Part shown: positions 25,131 through 33,346 of the stretch, in pieces
Numbering within the stretch: position 1 is the first letter of the stretch
How the letters are laid out: each line of letters begins with the position of its first letter
Assembly (NCBI GenBank): GCA_045541495.1
Contig: JAZQJE010000058.1
Location: 1 to 49,160, forward strand
DNA from: RGIG3009 sp045541495
GTDB lineage: Bacteria; Bacillota; Clostridia; Oscillospirales; Acutalibacteraceae
DNA: 49,160 nucleotides
Direction of reading: 5' to 3'
The notes under the pieces: generated by a model
Databases searched by the model: none
Seen by the model: only the letters and a program-made list of their open reading frames with translations
What the model was told of the DNA's origin: nothing
Made by a program: the position numbers and the translations under genes

Positions 25131-25667
25131 ATGAATATCTGGCACGACATTTCTCCCGAACGGATCAGCGCGGACGATTTTACCGCTGTCATCGAAATTC
25201 CCAAGGGTGGTAAAAACAAATACGAAATGGATAAGGACACCGGCCTTTTGCGGTTGGACCGCGTGTTATATACTGCGACTCATTACCCTGCCAATTACGG
25301 GTTTATCCCCCGCACCTACGCAGACGACGGCGATCCGTTGGACGTATTGGTCATGTGTCAAGAATCCATCGTTCCCATGACCTTGGTGCAATGCTATCCC
25401 ATCGGTGTGGTCAAAATGATCGACGACGAATCCATCGACGAAAAGATCATTGCCGTTCCTTTTCGGGATCCTTCCCTTTCCTGCTATCAGGACATTTCCC
25501 AGTTGCCGCGGCACACCTTCGACGAAATTCAACATTTCTTCACGGTATACAAATCGTTGGAAAACAAAAATACCGTGGTAAAAGAAGTGATGGGTCGCGA
25601 AGAAGCTTTGCAGATCATTACCCACTGTATTGAGGAATATAAACACTGCTATTGCGGCAAACGTTGA
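25131..25667 (+). CDS. ppa: inorganic pyrophosphatase, family I
   Basis: Cytoplasmic Mg-dependent enzyme, 178 residues, hydrolysing pyrophosphate to phosphate. The family I signature DDGDPLDVLV with its metal-binding aspartates is intact, and the upstream substrate-binding block (EIPKGGKNKYEMDK, ATHYPANYGFIPRTY) is complete. The ATG at 25131 has GCAGGAGCG upstream. Removing pyrophosphate would pull the downstream pncB reaction forward, so the pairing makes sense. Confidence 0.96.
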   Translation: MNIWHDISPERISADDFTAVIEIPKGGKNKYEMDKDTGLLRLDRVLYTATHYPANYGFIPRTYADDGDPLDVLVMCQESIVPMTLVQCYPIGVVKMIDDESIDEKIIAVPFRDPSLSCYQDISQLPRHTFDEIQHFFTVYKSLENKNTVVKEVMGREEALQIITHCIEEYKHCYCGKR

Positions 25668-25680
25668 GAGGATGTTTTCA

Positions 25681-27132
25681 GTGACGAACTTTTACGGAAA
25701 AGAAAATTTAACCATGCTCACCGACTTTTATGAGCTGACCATGGCCAACGGTTTCTTCGAGAACGGACGAGGGAATCAGATTGCCTATTTCGATATGTTT
25801 TTCCGCACCGTACCCGACGGCGGCGGTGCCGCGATCATGGCGGGTCTGGAACAGATCATTCATTATCTGAAAAACTTATCTTTCTCAAAAGACGATATTG
25901 CCTATCTGCGCAGCAAAAAATTATTCAGCGAGGAGTTTCTTGCTTATCTGGCTGATTTCAAGTTTGAGTGTGACGTATGGGCCATCCCCGAAGGGACACC
26001 CATCTTCCCGCACGAGCCGTTGCTCACCGTACGCGGCCCCGCTATGCAAGCGCAGTTTATCGAAACGATGGTCCTGTTAGCCATCAACCACCAATCCTTG
26101 ATCGCCACCAAAGCCAATCGTATCGTGCGGGCGGCAGACGGACGGGCAGTCATGGAATTCGGTTCTCGCCGTGCCCAAGGTTTTAACGGTGCGGTATACG
26201 GTGCCCGCGCGGCGTATATCGGCGGATGTGTGGGAACGGCTTGCACCATTGCCGACCGCGAATTCGGTATTCCCGCATTGGGAACCATGGCGCACAGTTG
26301 GGTACAATTGTTCGATTCGGAATACGAGGCCTTTGCCGCCTACGCGCGGGTATACCCTCAATCCTGCACGTTGTTGGTGGATACGTATAATGTACTAAAA
26401 TCGGGTATCCCCAACGCCATTCGGGTGTTTGATGAGGTACTTAAACCCTTGGGCTATCGTCCCAAAGGTATTCGATTGGATTCGGGGGATATCACCTACT
26501 TAACCAAAAAAGCTCGTAAAATGTTGGATGAAGCGGGATATCCCGATTGTCAGATCTGCGCCTCCAACTCCTTGGATGAAAACATCATCCGCGATATGAT
26601 CGCGCAGGGAGCATGTATCGACAGCTTCGGCGTTGGTGAACGGTTGATCACCGCTTCCAGTGATCCTGTGTTCGGCGGCGTGTACAAATTGGCCGCCGTA
26701 GAACAAAACGGTGTCATTGTTCCCCGTATCAAGGTCAGCGAAAATGTAGCCAAGATCACCAATCCCTGCTTTAAGGAAGTGTGGCGGCTATACGACCGAG
26801 ATACCGGCAAGGCCATCGCCGATGTGTTGACACTTCACGACGAGGTCATTGACGACCAAAAACCTTATGAGATCTTCGATCCTGAGCACATTTGGAAACG
26901 GAAGACCGTTACCAATTTCCGTGCCGTGCGGCTGCGCAAGCAGATCTTTAAAGCCGGCGAATGTGTATATACTTCCCCCACCGTAAGCGAGATCCGCACC
27001 TATTGTAAACAGCAGATCGACACATTGTGGGACGAAGTATTGCGCTTTGAAAATCCTCATCGGTATTATGTAGACCTGTCTCAAGCGTTGTGGGACGAAA
27101 AGCAAAAACTGTTATCGCAACATGGACGTTAA
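25681..27132 (+). CDS. pncB: nicotinate phosphoribosyltransferase
   Basis: Converts nicotinate and PRPP to nicotinate mononucleotide in NAD salvage, 483 residues. Typical blocks are LTMLTDFYELTMANGF, IAYFDMFFR, FGSRRAQGFNGA (active-site region), and IRLDSGDITYLTKKAR followed by CASNSLDE. The start is uncertain: GTG at 25681 lies 9 bases after GAGAGG, whereas the ATG at 25672 would be too close to it. It shares an operon with ppa. Confidence 0.94.
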   Translation: MTNFYGKENLTMLTDFYELTMANGFFENGRGNQIAYFDMFFRTVPDGGGAAIMAGLEQIIHYLKNLSFSKDDIAYLRSKKLFSEEFLAYLADFKFECDVWAIPEGTPIFPHEPLLTVRGPAMQAQFIETMVLLAINHQSLIATKANRIVRAADGRAVMEFGSRRAQGFNGAVYGARAAYIGGCVGTACTIADREFGIPALGTMAHSWVQLFDSEYEAFAAYARVYPQSCTLLVDTYNVLKSGIPNAIRVFDEVLKPLGYRPKGIRLDSGDITYLTKKARKMLDEAGYPDCQICASNSLDENIIRDMIAQGACIDSFGVGERLITASSDPVFGGVYKLAAVEQNGVIVPRIKVSENVAKITNPCFKEVWRLYDRDTGKAIADVLTLHDEVIDDQKPYEIFDPEHIWKRKTVTNFRAVRLRKQIFKAGECVYTSPTVSEIRTYCKQQIDTLWDEVLRFENPHRYYVDLSQALWDEKQKLLSQHGR

Positions 27133-27168
27133 CGATTTCGGAATATAACAGATTACGGCGGTGCAACG

Positions 27169-28563
27169 ATGGTTTTCAGCAGTCTACAATTTATAGGCAT
27201 CTTTCTCCCGATTTTTTTCGGGAGTTACTATCTTGCACCCAAGCGCCTGAAAAACGGCGTACTGTTAGCAGGAAGTTTGTGTTTCTATCTGGTGGGAACA
27301 TGGCAACAACCCGAACATTTTGCGCTGTTCATTGCCAGTATTCTCACGGATTACGCGATAGGCATTCTCATGGCAACCAGTACGAAACATAAAAAGGCGT
27401 GGCTGGTAACCGGTGTCATCTTTCACCTTGTTTGTTTGGGCGTATTTAAATATGCAGGGTTTGTTTGGCGGGAACTTTCCCCTTTCTTCCCTTCGGTCAA
27501 TTTGGCACTGGACATTTTACTGCCCATCGGCATTTCGTTCTATACTTTCCAAGGCTTGTCCTATCTGGCGGACGTGTATCGAGGTACCATATCCGCTGAA
27601 ACCAGTTTACTGAAATACAGCGTGTACATATCCATGTTTGCACAGTTGATCGCCGGTCCTATCGTGACCTTTACGCAAGTAAAAGACAAACTGGATCGCC
27701 GTCGCATTTCCGCTACCATGGCCTTGCATGGAATCGGCACTTTCATTTTCGGATTGGGATTGAAAGTGTTGCTTGCCAATCCTATCGGAAAATTGTGGAC
27801 GGATGTTTGCAACATTGGGTTTGAGAGCGTGTCCACACCCTTGGCGTGGATGGGAATCCTTGCTTTTTCCTTCCAATTATATTTTGACTTTTTCGGTTAT
27901 TCTCTCATGGCCATCGGGTTAGGCGAAATGCTGGGGTTCCGTCTTCCCCAAAACTTCGATCACCCCTATACCAGCCGTTCCATGACGGAGTTTTGGCGGC
28001 GTTGGCACATGACGTTGGGCGCATGGTTCCGGGATTATGTGTACATTCCCTTGGGCGGTAATCGCCACGGCACAGCGACTACCATACGAAATTTATTGGT
28101 CGTATGGGTGCTGACAGGTATATGGCACGGCGCGGGATACAATTTTATTCTGTGGGGCGCGGTGCTGTTCCTGTTTATTTTCATAGAAAAGTTGTTTCTG
28201 GGCAAGGTGCTGAACCGATTCCCTGTTATCGGCCATTCCTACATGATCTTGTTGATCCCGTTGACCTGGGCTATCTTTACCATTGAAGATATCGGGCAGT
28301 TGGGCGTGTTTTTCACGCGCTTGTTTCCTTTTTTCGGGGAAGGCCCTTGGTCCATTTTTCGATACGATTATGTAAAATATTTGCAACTGTACTATCCTTT
28401 CCTCCTTGCGGGACTGTTGCTGTCCTTCAAATTCCCGTTTACTCTGCTGAAAAAGATCAAAAATCGCGTGATTATCGCGATTCTTCTCACCGCTATACTG
28501 GGTGCCAGCATATACTGTATGTACCGCGGGTTGGATGATCCGTTCTTATATTTCCGTTTTTGA
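27169..28563 (+). CDS. MBOAT-family O-acyltransferase (AlgI/PatA-like)
   Basis: Polytopic membrane acyltransferase, 464 residues, with about ten membrane helices. It has the AlgI-type motif WRRWHMTLGAWFRDYVYIPLGG (around His280) and the catalytic histidine motif TGIWHGAG with His320. Family members pass acetyl groups across the membrane to surface polymers such as alginate, peptidoglycan or teichoic acids. The next gene encodes a secreted SGNH-like protein, its usual partner. It lies 36 bases after pncB without a visible terminator. Confidence 0.92.
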   Translation: MVFSSLQFIGIFLPIFFGSYYLAPKRLKNGVLLAGSLCFYLVGTWQQPEHFALFIASILTDYAIGILMATSTKHKKAWLVTGVIFHLVCLGVFKYAGFVWRELSPFFPSVNLALDILLPIGISFYTFQGLSYLADVYRGTISAETSLLKYSVYISMFAQLIAGPIVTFTQVKDKLDRRRISATMALHGIGTFIFGLGLKVLLANPIGKLWTDVCNIGFESVSTPLAWMGILAFSFQLYFDFFGYSLMAIGLGEMLGFRLPQNFDHPYTSRSMTEFWRRWHMTLGAWFRDYVYIPLGGNRHGTATTIRNLLVVWVLTGIWHGAGYNFILWGAVLFLFIFIEKLFLGKVLNRFPVIGHSYMILLIPLTWAIFTIEDIGQLGVFFTRLFPFFGEGPWSIFRYDYVKYLQLYYPFLLAGLLLSFKFPFTLLKKIKNRVIIAILLTAILGASIYCMYRGLDDPFLYFRF

Positions 28564-28575
28564 GAGGTACCTTTT

Positions 28576-29445
28576 ATGAAAAGATCCGGCGCGCTTTTTC
28601 TGTTATGCTTGAGTTTTTTGTGTGTATCTGTTGTGTTAGCCGTTTTGTTTTGGAAGCAGACCGACGGCAATCTGTCGCCTACCTCGACAACCACAACAAG
28701 CACAACCACGACCAAAACAGCAACGACCACGGCCGCAACCACAACCACGTCTTTGGTATCCGACCACATAACGACATCTTCCGTCACCGCAAGTAAAACG
28801 ACAAAGACGACCAAAACGACGAAAACAACCAAGACCACCAAAGGTCCCACCGCCGCTACACAGGCAATATCCTTAAAAATGGACGGCACGCTGTTTATCG
28901 GTGATTCCCGCACGGTCGGTCTCTCTGAGTATTCCGGTATCACGGAAGCGGACTTTTTTGCGGATGTGGGTATGAGTATCTATAATATTCACCAGAAAAA
29001 CATTGCCATTGACGGTTTGGGGAAAGTATCTTTCAAAACGTTACTAAACAAGAAGACCTACGATACCATCTATATTATGTTGGGCGTCAATGAGATCGGA
29101 TACACCATGAGCGGCACAGTAGCGAAAAACCGAGAATTGGTGGAATTGATCCGTCAAGAACAACCCAACACGCTAATCGTTATTCAAGGAAATCTTCACG
29201 TTTCAAAAAAAATCTCCAACAGTGATAAATATATCACCAACCCCAACATCAACAAACTGAACAAGCTATTATCGGAGATCGCCGACGGTGATACGGTCCG
29301 CTATCTGGACGCCAATGTGTTATTTGACGACGCAGAGGGGCATTTGGCCTCTCATTTGGCAGGCGACGGCGTTCATCTGTATGCGAAATATTATAAAGAC
29401 TGGGCAACATGGTTGGTACAACAAACGGCATTATTAAAGAAATAA
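28576..29445 (+). CDS. secreted SGNH/GDSL-like hydrolase with threonine-rich linker
   Basis: 289 residues: an N-terminal signal or membrane anchor (about 5-26), a threonine-rich linker (about 34-96), then an SGNH-type domain. Block I is FIGDSRTVG with Ser111, block III is LGVNE with Asn172, and block V is DGVHL with Asp264/His267, giving a full catalytic triad. Together with the MBOAT gene 12 bases upstream, it resembles the AlgI/AlgX and PatA/PatB-type machines for O-acetylation of extracellular polysaccharide. Substrate unknown. It could act as an acetyltransferase or an esterase. Confidence 0.85.
   Translation: MKRSGALFLLCLSFLCVSVVLAVLFWKQTDGNLSPTSTTTTSTTTTKTATTTAATTTTSLVSDHITTSSVTASKTTKTTKTTKTTKTTKGPTAATQAISLKMDGTLFIGDSRTVGLSEYSGITEADFFADVGMSIYNIHQKNIAIDGLGKVSFKTLLNKKTYDTIYIMLGVNEIGYTMSGTVAKNRELVELIRQEQPNTLIVIQGNLHVSKKISNSDKYITNPNINKLNKLLSEIADGDTVRYLDANVLFDDAEGHLASHLAGDGVHLYAKYYKDWATWLVQQTALLKK
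28795..28839 (+). repeat. 9-bp (Lys-Thr-Thr) tandem repeat in the SGNH-protein linker
   Basis: Five consecutive Lys-Thr-Thr units (residues 74-88). Codons vary between units, so the repeat is kept at protein level rather than by recent DNA duplication. Confidence 0.75.
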
Positions 29446-29489
29446 CAGCAGCGGCAATGTGTGCATACACATTCCCGCTGCTGTTATTT
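29440..29489. terminator. bidirectional terminator hairpin between the SGNH gene and phoR
   Basis: AAATAACAGCAGCGG pairs with CCGCTGCTGTTATTT, with an inner AATGTGT/ACACATT stem and a GCAT loop. Both stop codons lie in the stem. The T-runs are short on either strand. Confidence 0.8.
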
Positions 29490-30569
29490 GGGAAACGTAA
29501 CGGTAATGGTGGTACCCGATCCGGGTTGGCTTTCCAACGAGATTGTGCCACCATGAAATGACACACCGTGTTTGACGATGGACAGGCCGAGTCCCGTGCC
29601 GCCGATGGCTTTGGAATGGCTTTTATCCACCCGATAAAACCGTTCAAACACCCGTCCTTGGTCGGCGGCGGGAATGCCGATTCCCGTATCCCGTACCTGT
29701 AAAACGGGTTTGCCGTTTTCGGTAGTCAAGGTAATCACTACATAGCCACCCATACGATTGTATTTCACCGCATTTTCGCATAAATTGAACACAATCTCAT
29801 CCAAAATACGGGGAACACCGTAAATGGTGACGGGTTTGGTGCGGGTATCGAATGACACCTGCTTTTTTGCCGCCAACGGTGCCAAATGGTTGATGGTGGA
29901 ACGGATCAATTCCTGCATATCCACCTGTTCTCGATCTAACGGAACGGTATTTTCATCCAAACGGGACAGTTTGATAATATCTTCCACCAAACTGATGAGC
30001 CGTTGGGATTCGTTATAAATGGTATCGGCGAAACGCTGCACATCGCCCTCTTTGGCAATGCCGTCGCGGATGATCTCCGCAAACCCCGAAATCGACGTCA
30101 ACGGTGTTTTTAGTTCATGGGATACATTGGCGGTAAATTCCCGACGGAGTTTTTCCCGTCTTTCCTTTTCCGTAATATCCAACAGCAGTAATGCCGCACC
30201 GGTGACGCGATTTCCCTCTTGGATAGGATGAGCAATCAATTGATAAGGCTTTTCGCCGATCTCAATGACCACCTTGCTGTCGTCACCGCTAAGGGCACCA
30301 TCCACGATCTTTTCCAATAACGGATCCTCACCGATAAATCGTCCCTGCTTCATCTGCTCGATGGCGTCAGCCCCCAACAACCGAAGGGCCGGTTCGTTGT
30401 AACTGCGGAGTTTTCGGTTTCGGCCCACTACCAACATACCTTCGCTGATATGGTCGGTTACACAACGAAACTTTTGACGATAATGTCGGCGCAACCGCCA
30501 TTCCCGTATCACAAATACCGCCGCAACCGCTATCAGCGATCCCGTCAATATCCATTCCCACAACATCAT
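29484..30569 (-). CDS. PhoR-like sensor histidine kinase without extracellular domain
   Basis: 361 residues. One membrane helix at the extreme N-terminus (about 4-22), then a PAS domain (about 35-130), the dimerisation/phosphoacceptor domain with His151 in VSHELKTPL, and an HATPase domain with N box LCENAVKYN, DTGIGIP and GGTGLGLSIVK. There is no extracytoplasmic sensing loop, so it senses inside the cell, through its PAS domain or a membrane partner. The ATG at 30569 overlaps the response-regulator stop (ATGA), with GGAGG upstream. No pst or phoU genes lie nearby. Confidence 0.88.
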   Translation of the reverse strand: MMLWEWILTGSLIAVAAVFVIREWRLRRHYRQKFRCVTDHISEGMLVVGRNRKLRSYNEPALRLLGADAIEQMKQGRFIGEDPLLEKIVDGALSGDDSKVVIEIGEKPYQLIAHPIQEGNRVTGAALLLLDITEKERREKLRREFTANVSHELKTPLTSISGFAEIIRDGIAKEGDVQRFADTIYNESQRLISLVEDIIKLSRLDENTVPLDREQVDMQELIRSTINHLAPLAAKKQVSFDTRTKPVTIYGVPRILDEIVFNLCENAVKYNRMGGYVVITLTTENGKPVLQVRDTGIGIPAADQGRVFERFYRVDKSHSKAIGGTGLGLSIVKHGVSFHGGTISLESQPGSGTTITVTFPK

Positions 30570-31246
30570 TGATCGTCGCCTCCGAACGTGTAGCCCATAC
30601 CCCTTACGGTTTGTATGTAACCGCCGCAAACACTCAGTTTGGCGCGAAGAGTACGAATATGTACGTCCACCGTGCGGTTTTCACCGTCAAAGCCATAACC
30701 CCAAATGTGATTGAGTATTTGGTCACGGGTCAGTACACGACCTTGATTTTCAAAAAGATAACACAACAATTCAAACTCCTTATGTGTGAGGACTACGGTT
30801 TGCCCCTGAACTTTTACCTTACAGGCATCAACGAACACCGATAATCCTCGAAAATGGTATTCGGTTTCCTGCTTCTTCTGCATCCCGCTGCGCCGCAACA
30901 AGGCTTTGACACGGGAGACCAGCTCCATGATCCCGAAAGGCTTGGCGATATAATCATCGGCACCACTGTCTAAGCCGATCACCTTATCGTATTCCCCGCT
31001 TTTTGCCGTCACCATCATCACAGGGATGTGGGCGGTACGGTTGTCGGCACGTAACTTTTTAAGTACCGTCAACCCATCTTCGTCGGGGAGCATGATATCC
31101 AGCAACACCAGATCGGGAACGTCCTTTTCCATTGCCGTCCAAAACAGGGCCGGACGAGGAAAACCCGCAGCGGGAAGTCCGGTGTTGTTAAGTGTATACA
31201 CGACCAATTCGCGAATGCTGTCGTCATCTTCCAAAAAGTAGATCAT
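30566..31246 (-). CDS. OmpR/PhoB-family response regulator
   Basis: 226 residues. The receiver domain has the acidic pair Asp7/Asp8, phosphoacceptor Asp50 in LVLLDIMLP, and the conserved Lys of the KPF motif. The C-terminal winged helix is typical (VVLTHKEFELLCYLFENQGRVLTR in outline, then the VDVHIRTLRAKL recognition helix). It is cotranscribed with the PhoR-like kinase by a 4-base overlap. It is PhoB/PhoP-like, but phosphate control is not shown. Confidence 0.92.
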   Translation of the reverse strand: MIYFLEDDDSIRELVVYTLNNTGLPAAGFPRPALFWTAMEKDVPDLVLLDIMLPDEDGLTVLKKLRADNRTAHIPVMMVTAKSGEYDKVIGLDSGADDYIAKPFGIMELVSRVKALLRRSGMQKKQETEYHFRGLSVFVDACKVKVQGQTVVLTHKEFELLCYLFENQGRVLTRDQILNHIWGYGFDGENRTVDVHIRTLRAKLSVCGGYIQTVRGMGYTFGGDDQ

Positions 31247-31258
31247 GCCATCACCTCA

Positions 31259-31918
31259 TTACATCACTATCTGGTCGTTGATCACCAATTTGAATTGCAA
31301 CCCCAGTTTATCCGCCGCTTTGCGGCACAGGATCATGCGTTCCATAAAGATCTCAAAGTAATCCATCACCGAACCGTAATGCGTATCAATGGTCAATTTC
31401 AAAGTGATAGTGGTGCGGTCTTCGTTGATACGCAATTGCGAACACCGCACCGAGTAATTCACACGGTCGTGAATATCAAAGGTGGCTTCCTCCTGATTGC
31501 GAACACGAGTACGCCGCACATCGGATTTGTCCGCTAAGATCAGTGCCGCTGCCAAAGCATTGACCGGCACGCCCGTACCCTCATCATGATTACCAATGGC
31601 GGTGGTGATGGTGGCCAGATCTTCGGCGGGCATTCCCATGTCGTCCAAAATACTGAACGCCATAATAGCGCCGCTTTGGGAATGCGCCACCCGATTGACC
31701 AAATTGCCGATATCGTGCAGATACGCCGCAATGCGCACCAATTCCACATCGTGTTCGCCGTAGCCCAGTTCCCGTAGAATATAGGCGGCATTTTCCGCCA
31801 CCTGGGTTACGTGGGCAAAACTGTGTTCCGTATATCCCTGCGCAAGCAAGGATTCGTCGGCACGGGCAATATACGCCCGCACAGCCTCATTTTTGCGGAT
31901 CTCTTCAAAGGTGATCAT
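31259..31918 (-). CDS. HD-domain phosphohydrolase
   Basis: Predicted metal-dependent phosphohydrolase, 219 residues. The HD residues are present: His in HSFAHV, the HD pair in YLHDIGN, NHDEGTG, and Asp in LADKSDV. The C-terminal 80 residues form a beta-rich extension (TTITLKLTIDTHYGSV). This arrangement occurs in many uncharacterised clostridial HD proteins; the substrate, probably a nucleotide, is unknown. The ATG at 31918 has GAGG upstream. It lies between rlmD and phoB in the same direction. Confidence 0.85.
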   Translation of the reverse strand: MITFEEIRKNEAVRAYIARADESLLAQGYTEHSFAHVTQVAENAAYILRELGYGEHDVELVRIAAYLHDIGNLVNRVAHSQSGAIMAFSILDDMGMPAEDLATITTAIGNHDEGTGVPVNALAAALILADKSDVRRTRVRNQEEATFDIHDRVNYSVRCSQLRINEDRTTITLKLTIDTHYGSVMDYFEIFMERMILCRKAADKLGLQFKLVINDQIVM

Positions 31919-31956
31919 ACCCCGTTCCTCCTTTGCTGAAAGGGTTTTACATATCC

Positions 31957-33333
31957 TTATTGGTCATTACGGACAATGCACGCAACAACTTCGCAATGCT
32001 GCGTCCGCGGGAACATGTCCACGGGAGTCACCTGCGTGGTGGTATACCCCTGCTCGTCGAAGCGCTTGAGGTCGCGGGCAAGGGTGGCGGGGTCACAGGA
32101 CACATACACCACTCGTTTCGGTGCCATACGGACGATGGTTTCTATGAGTTTTTCGTCGCACCCTTTGCGGGGCGGATCAACAATTACTACGTCAGGACGG
32201 ATTCCCTCTTTTTCCAGTTGGACAGCGGCTTTGGCCGCATCCGCCGTAAGAAAATGGGCATTCGTAATGCCGTTATCCTGCGCGTTGCGAACCGCATCTT
32301 CCACGGCTTCGGGAACAATCTCCACGCCGATGAGGCGTTTCACTTCCCGCGCCATGGACAACCCGATGGTGCCCGTACCGCAATAGAGATCCAACAAGGT
32401 TTCGGTACCTGTCAGCCCCGCCGCTTGCCGCGCCAGTTCATACAGACATTCGGCTTGTTCGGTGTTCACCTGATAAAAGGACAGAGGTGATAAGCGGAAG
32501 GTCAGACCACACAATTCATCAGTAATGTGGTCTTCCCCGTATAAGGTGAAACAGGTATCCCCTAATACCACGTTGGTATCTTGTTTATTGAGGTTCACTA
32601 TCAACGAAGTAAGGGTGGGAACGTTGGTTTTTAAGAGGTCGGTCAACAGGTCGGTTTTCGGCAATTTGCCGGACGTGCACACCAGACAGACCATGACCTG
32701 ACCGCTGCGGGTGCCTTGTCGGATATAAATATGCCGAAGCAGACCGCCGCCGGTGGTTTCATCATAGGAAACGACGCCCGCTTTCCTCATCCACGTTCCC
32801 ACCGTATCCAATACGGTTTTGAACAGAGGCGGTTGCAACAGGCAATTGTGCTGTTCCACTACCCGATGACTGCGGGCGGCATACAACCCAATAAGGGGGC
32901 GATAGTCCCCTGCTACCACGGGGTATTGCCCTTTGTTGCGGTAACGGTCGGGAGATTCGCAACCGATGATCGGCAAGGGTGTGATTGTTAACCCGCCGAT
33001 ACGGCGCAAGGCATCGGCTACCCGTTGCCATTTGTATTGTAATTCCGCTTCATAGGACACATGACGGTAGACACAACCGCCGCATTTGCCAAACACGGGG
33101 CAATCCGCCGACACACGATGAGGCGACGGTATGAGCAATTCTTCGATCTTACCGTAGGCACAACGGGATTGCACTTTGAGGATACGACAACGCAGGGTAT
33201 CCCCCACCGCCGTGGCAGGAACGAAAACGACAATTCCCCCTGTTTGGCCCGCATCACCATAGTGGCCCACACCGCTGCCCTCGGCGGTCATGCCGGTGAT
33301 GGTCAGTTCAATGATCTGATTTTTCTTGAGCAA
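31957..33333 (-). CDS. rlmD: 23S rRNA (uracil-C5)-methyltransferase (RlmD/RlmCD family)
   Basis: 458-residue SAM-dependent RNA methyltransferase that makes m5U in 23S rRNA. It has an N-terminal TRAM domain (TITGMTAEGSGVGHY), iron-sulphur cysteines in CPVFGKCGGC, SAM-binding LDLYCGTGTIG, DPPRKGCDE, and the catalytic Cys in YVSCDPATLARD. The start is uncertain: TTG at 33333 sits 8 bases after AAGGGGG, whereas the GTG at 33342 touches it. It follows polC closely. Confidence 0.93.
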   Translation of the reverse strand: MLKKNQIIELTITGMTAEGSGVGHYGDAGQTGGIVVFVPATAVGDTLRCRILKVQSRCAYGKIEELLIPSPHRVSADCPVFGKCGGCVYRHVSYEAELQYKWQRVADALRRIGGLTITPLPIIGCESPDRYRNKGQYPVVAGDYRPLIGLYAARSHRVVEQHNCLLQPPLFKTVLDTVGTWMRKAGVVSYDETTGGGLLRHIYIRQGTRSGQVMVCLVCTSGKLPKTDLLTDLLKTNVPTLTSLIVNLNKQDTNVVLGDTCFTLYGEDHITDELCGLTFRLSPLSFYQVNTEQAECLYELARQAAGLTGTETLLDLYCGTGTIGLSMAREVKRLIGVEIVPEAVEDAVRNAQDNGITNAHFLTADAAKAAVQLEKEGIRPDVVIVDPPRKGCDEKLIETIVRMAPKRVVYVSCDPATLARDLKRFDEQGYTTTQVTPVDMFPRTQHCEVVACIVRNDQ

Positions 33334-33346
33334 CGGTGTCACCCCC

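Noticed and set aside
28392..28943. Minus-strand open frame rich in valine opposite the SGNH gene
   Set aside because: Antisense image of the threonine repeats; no family match.
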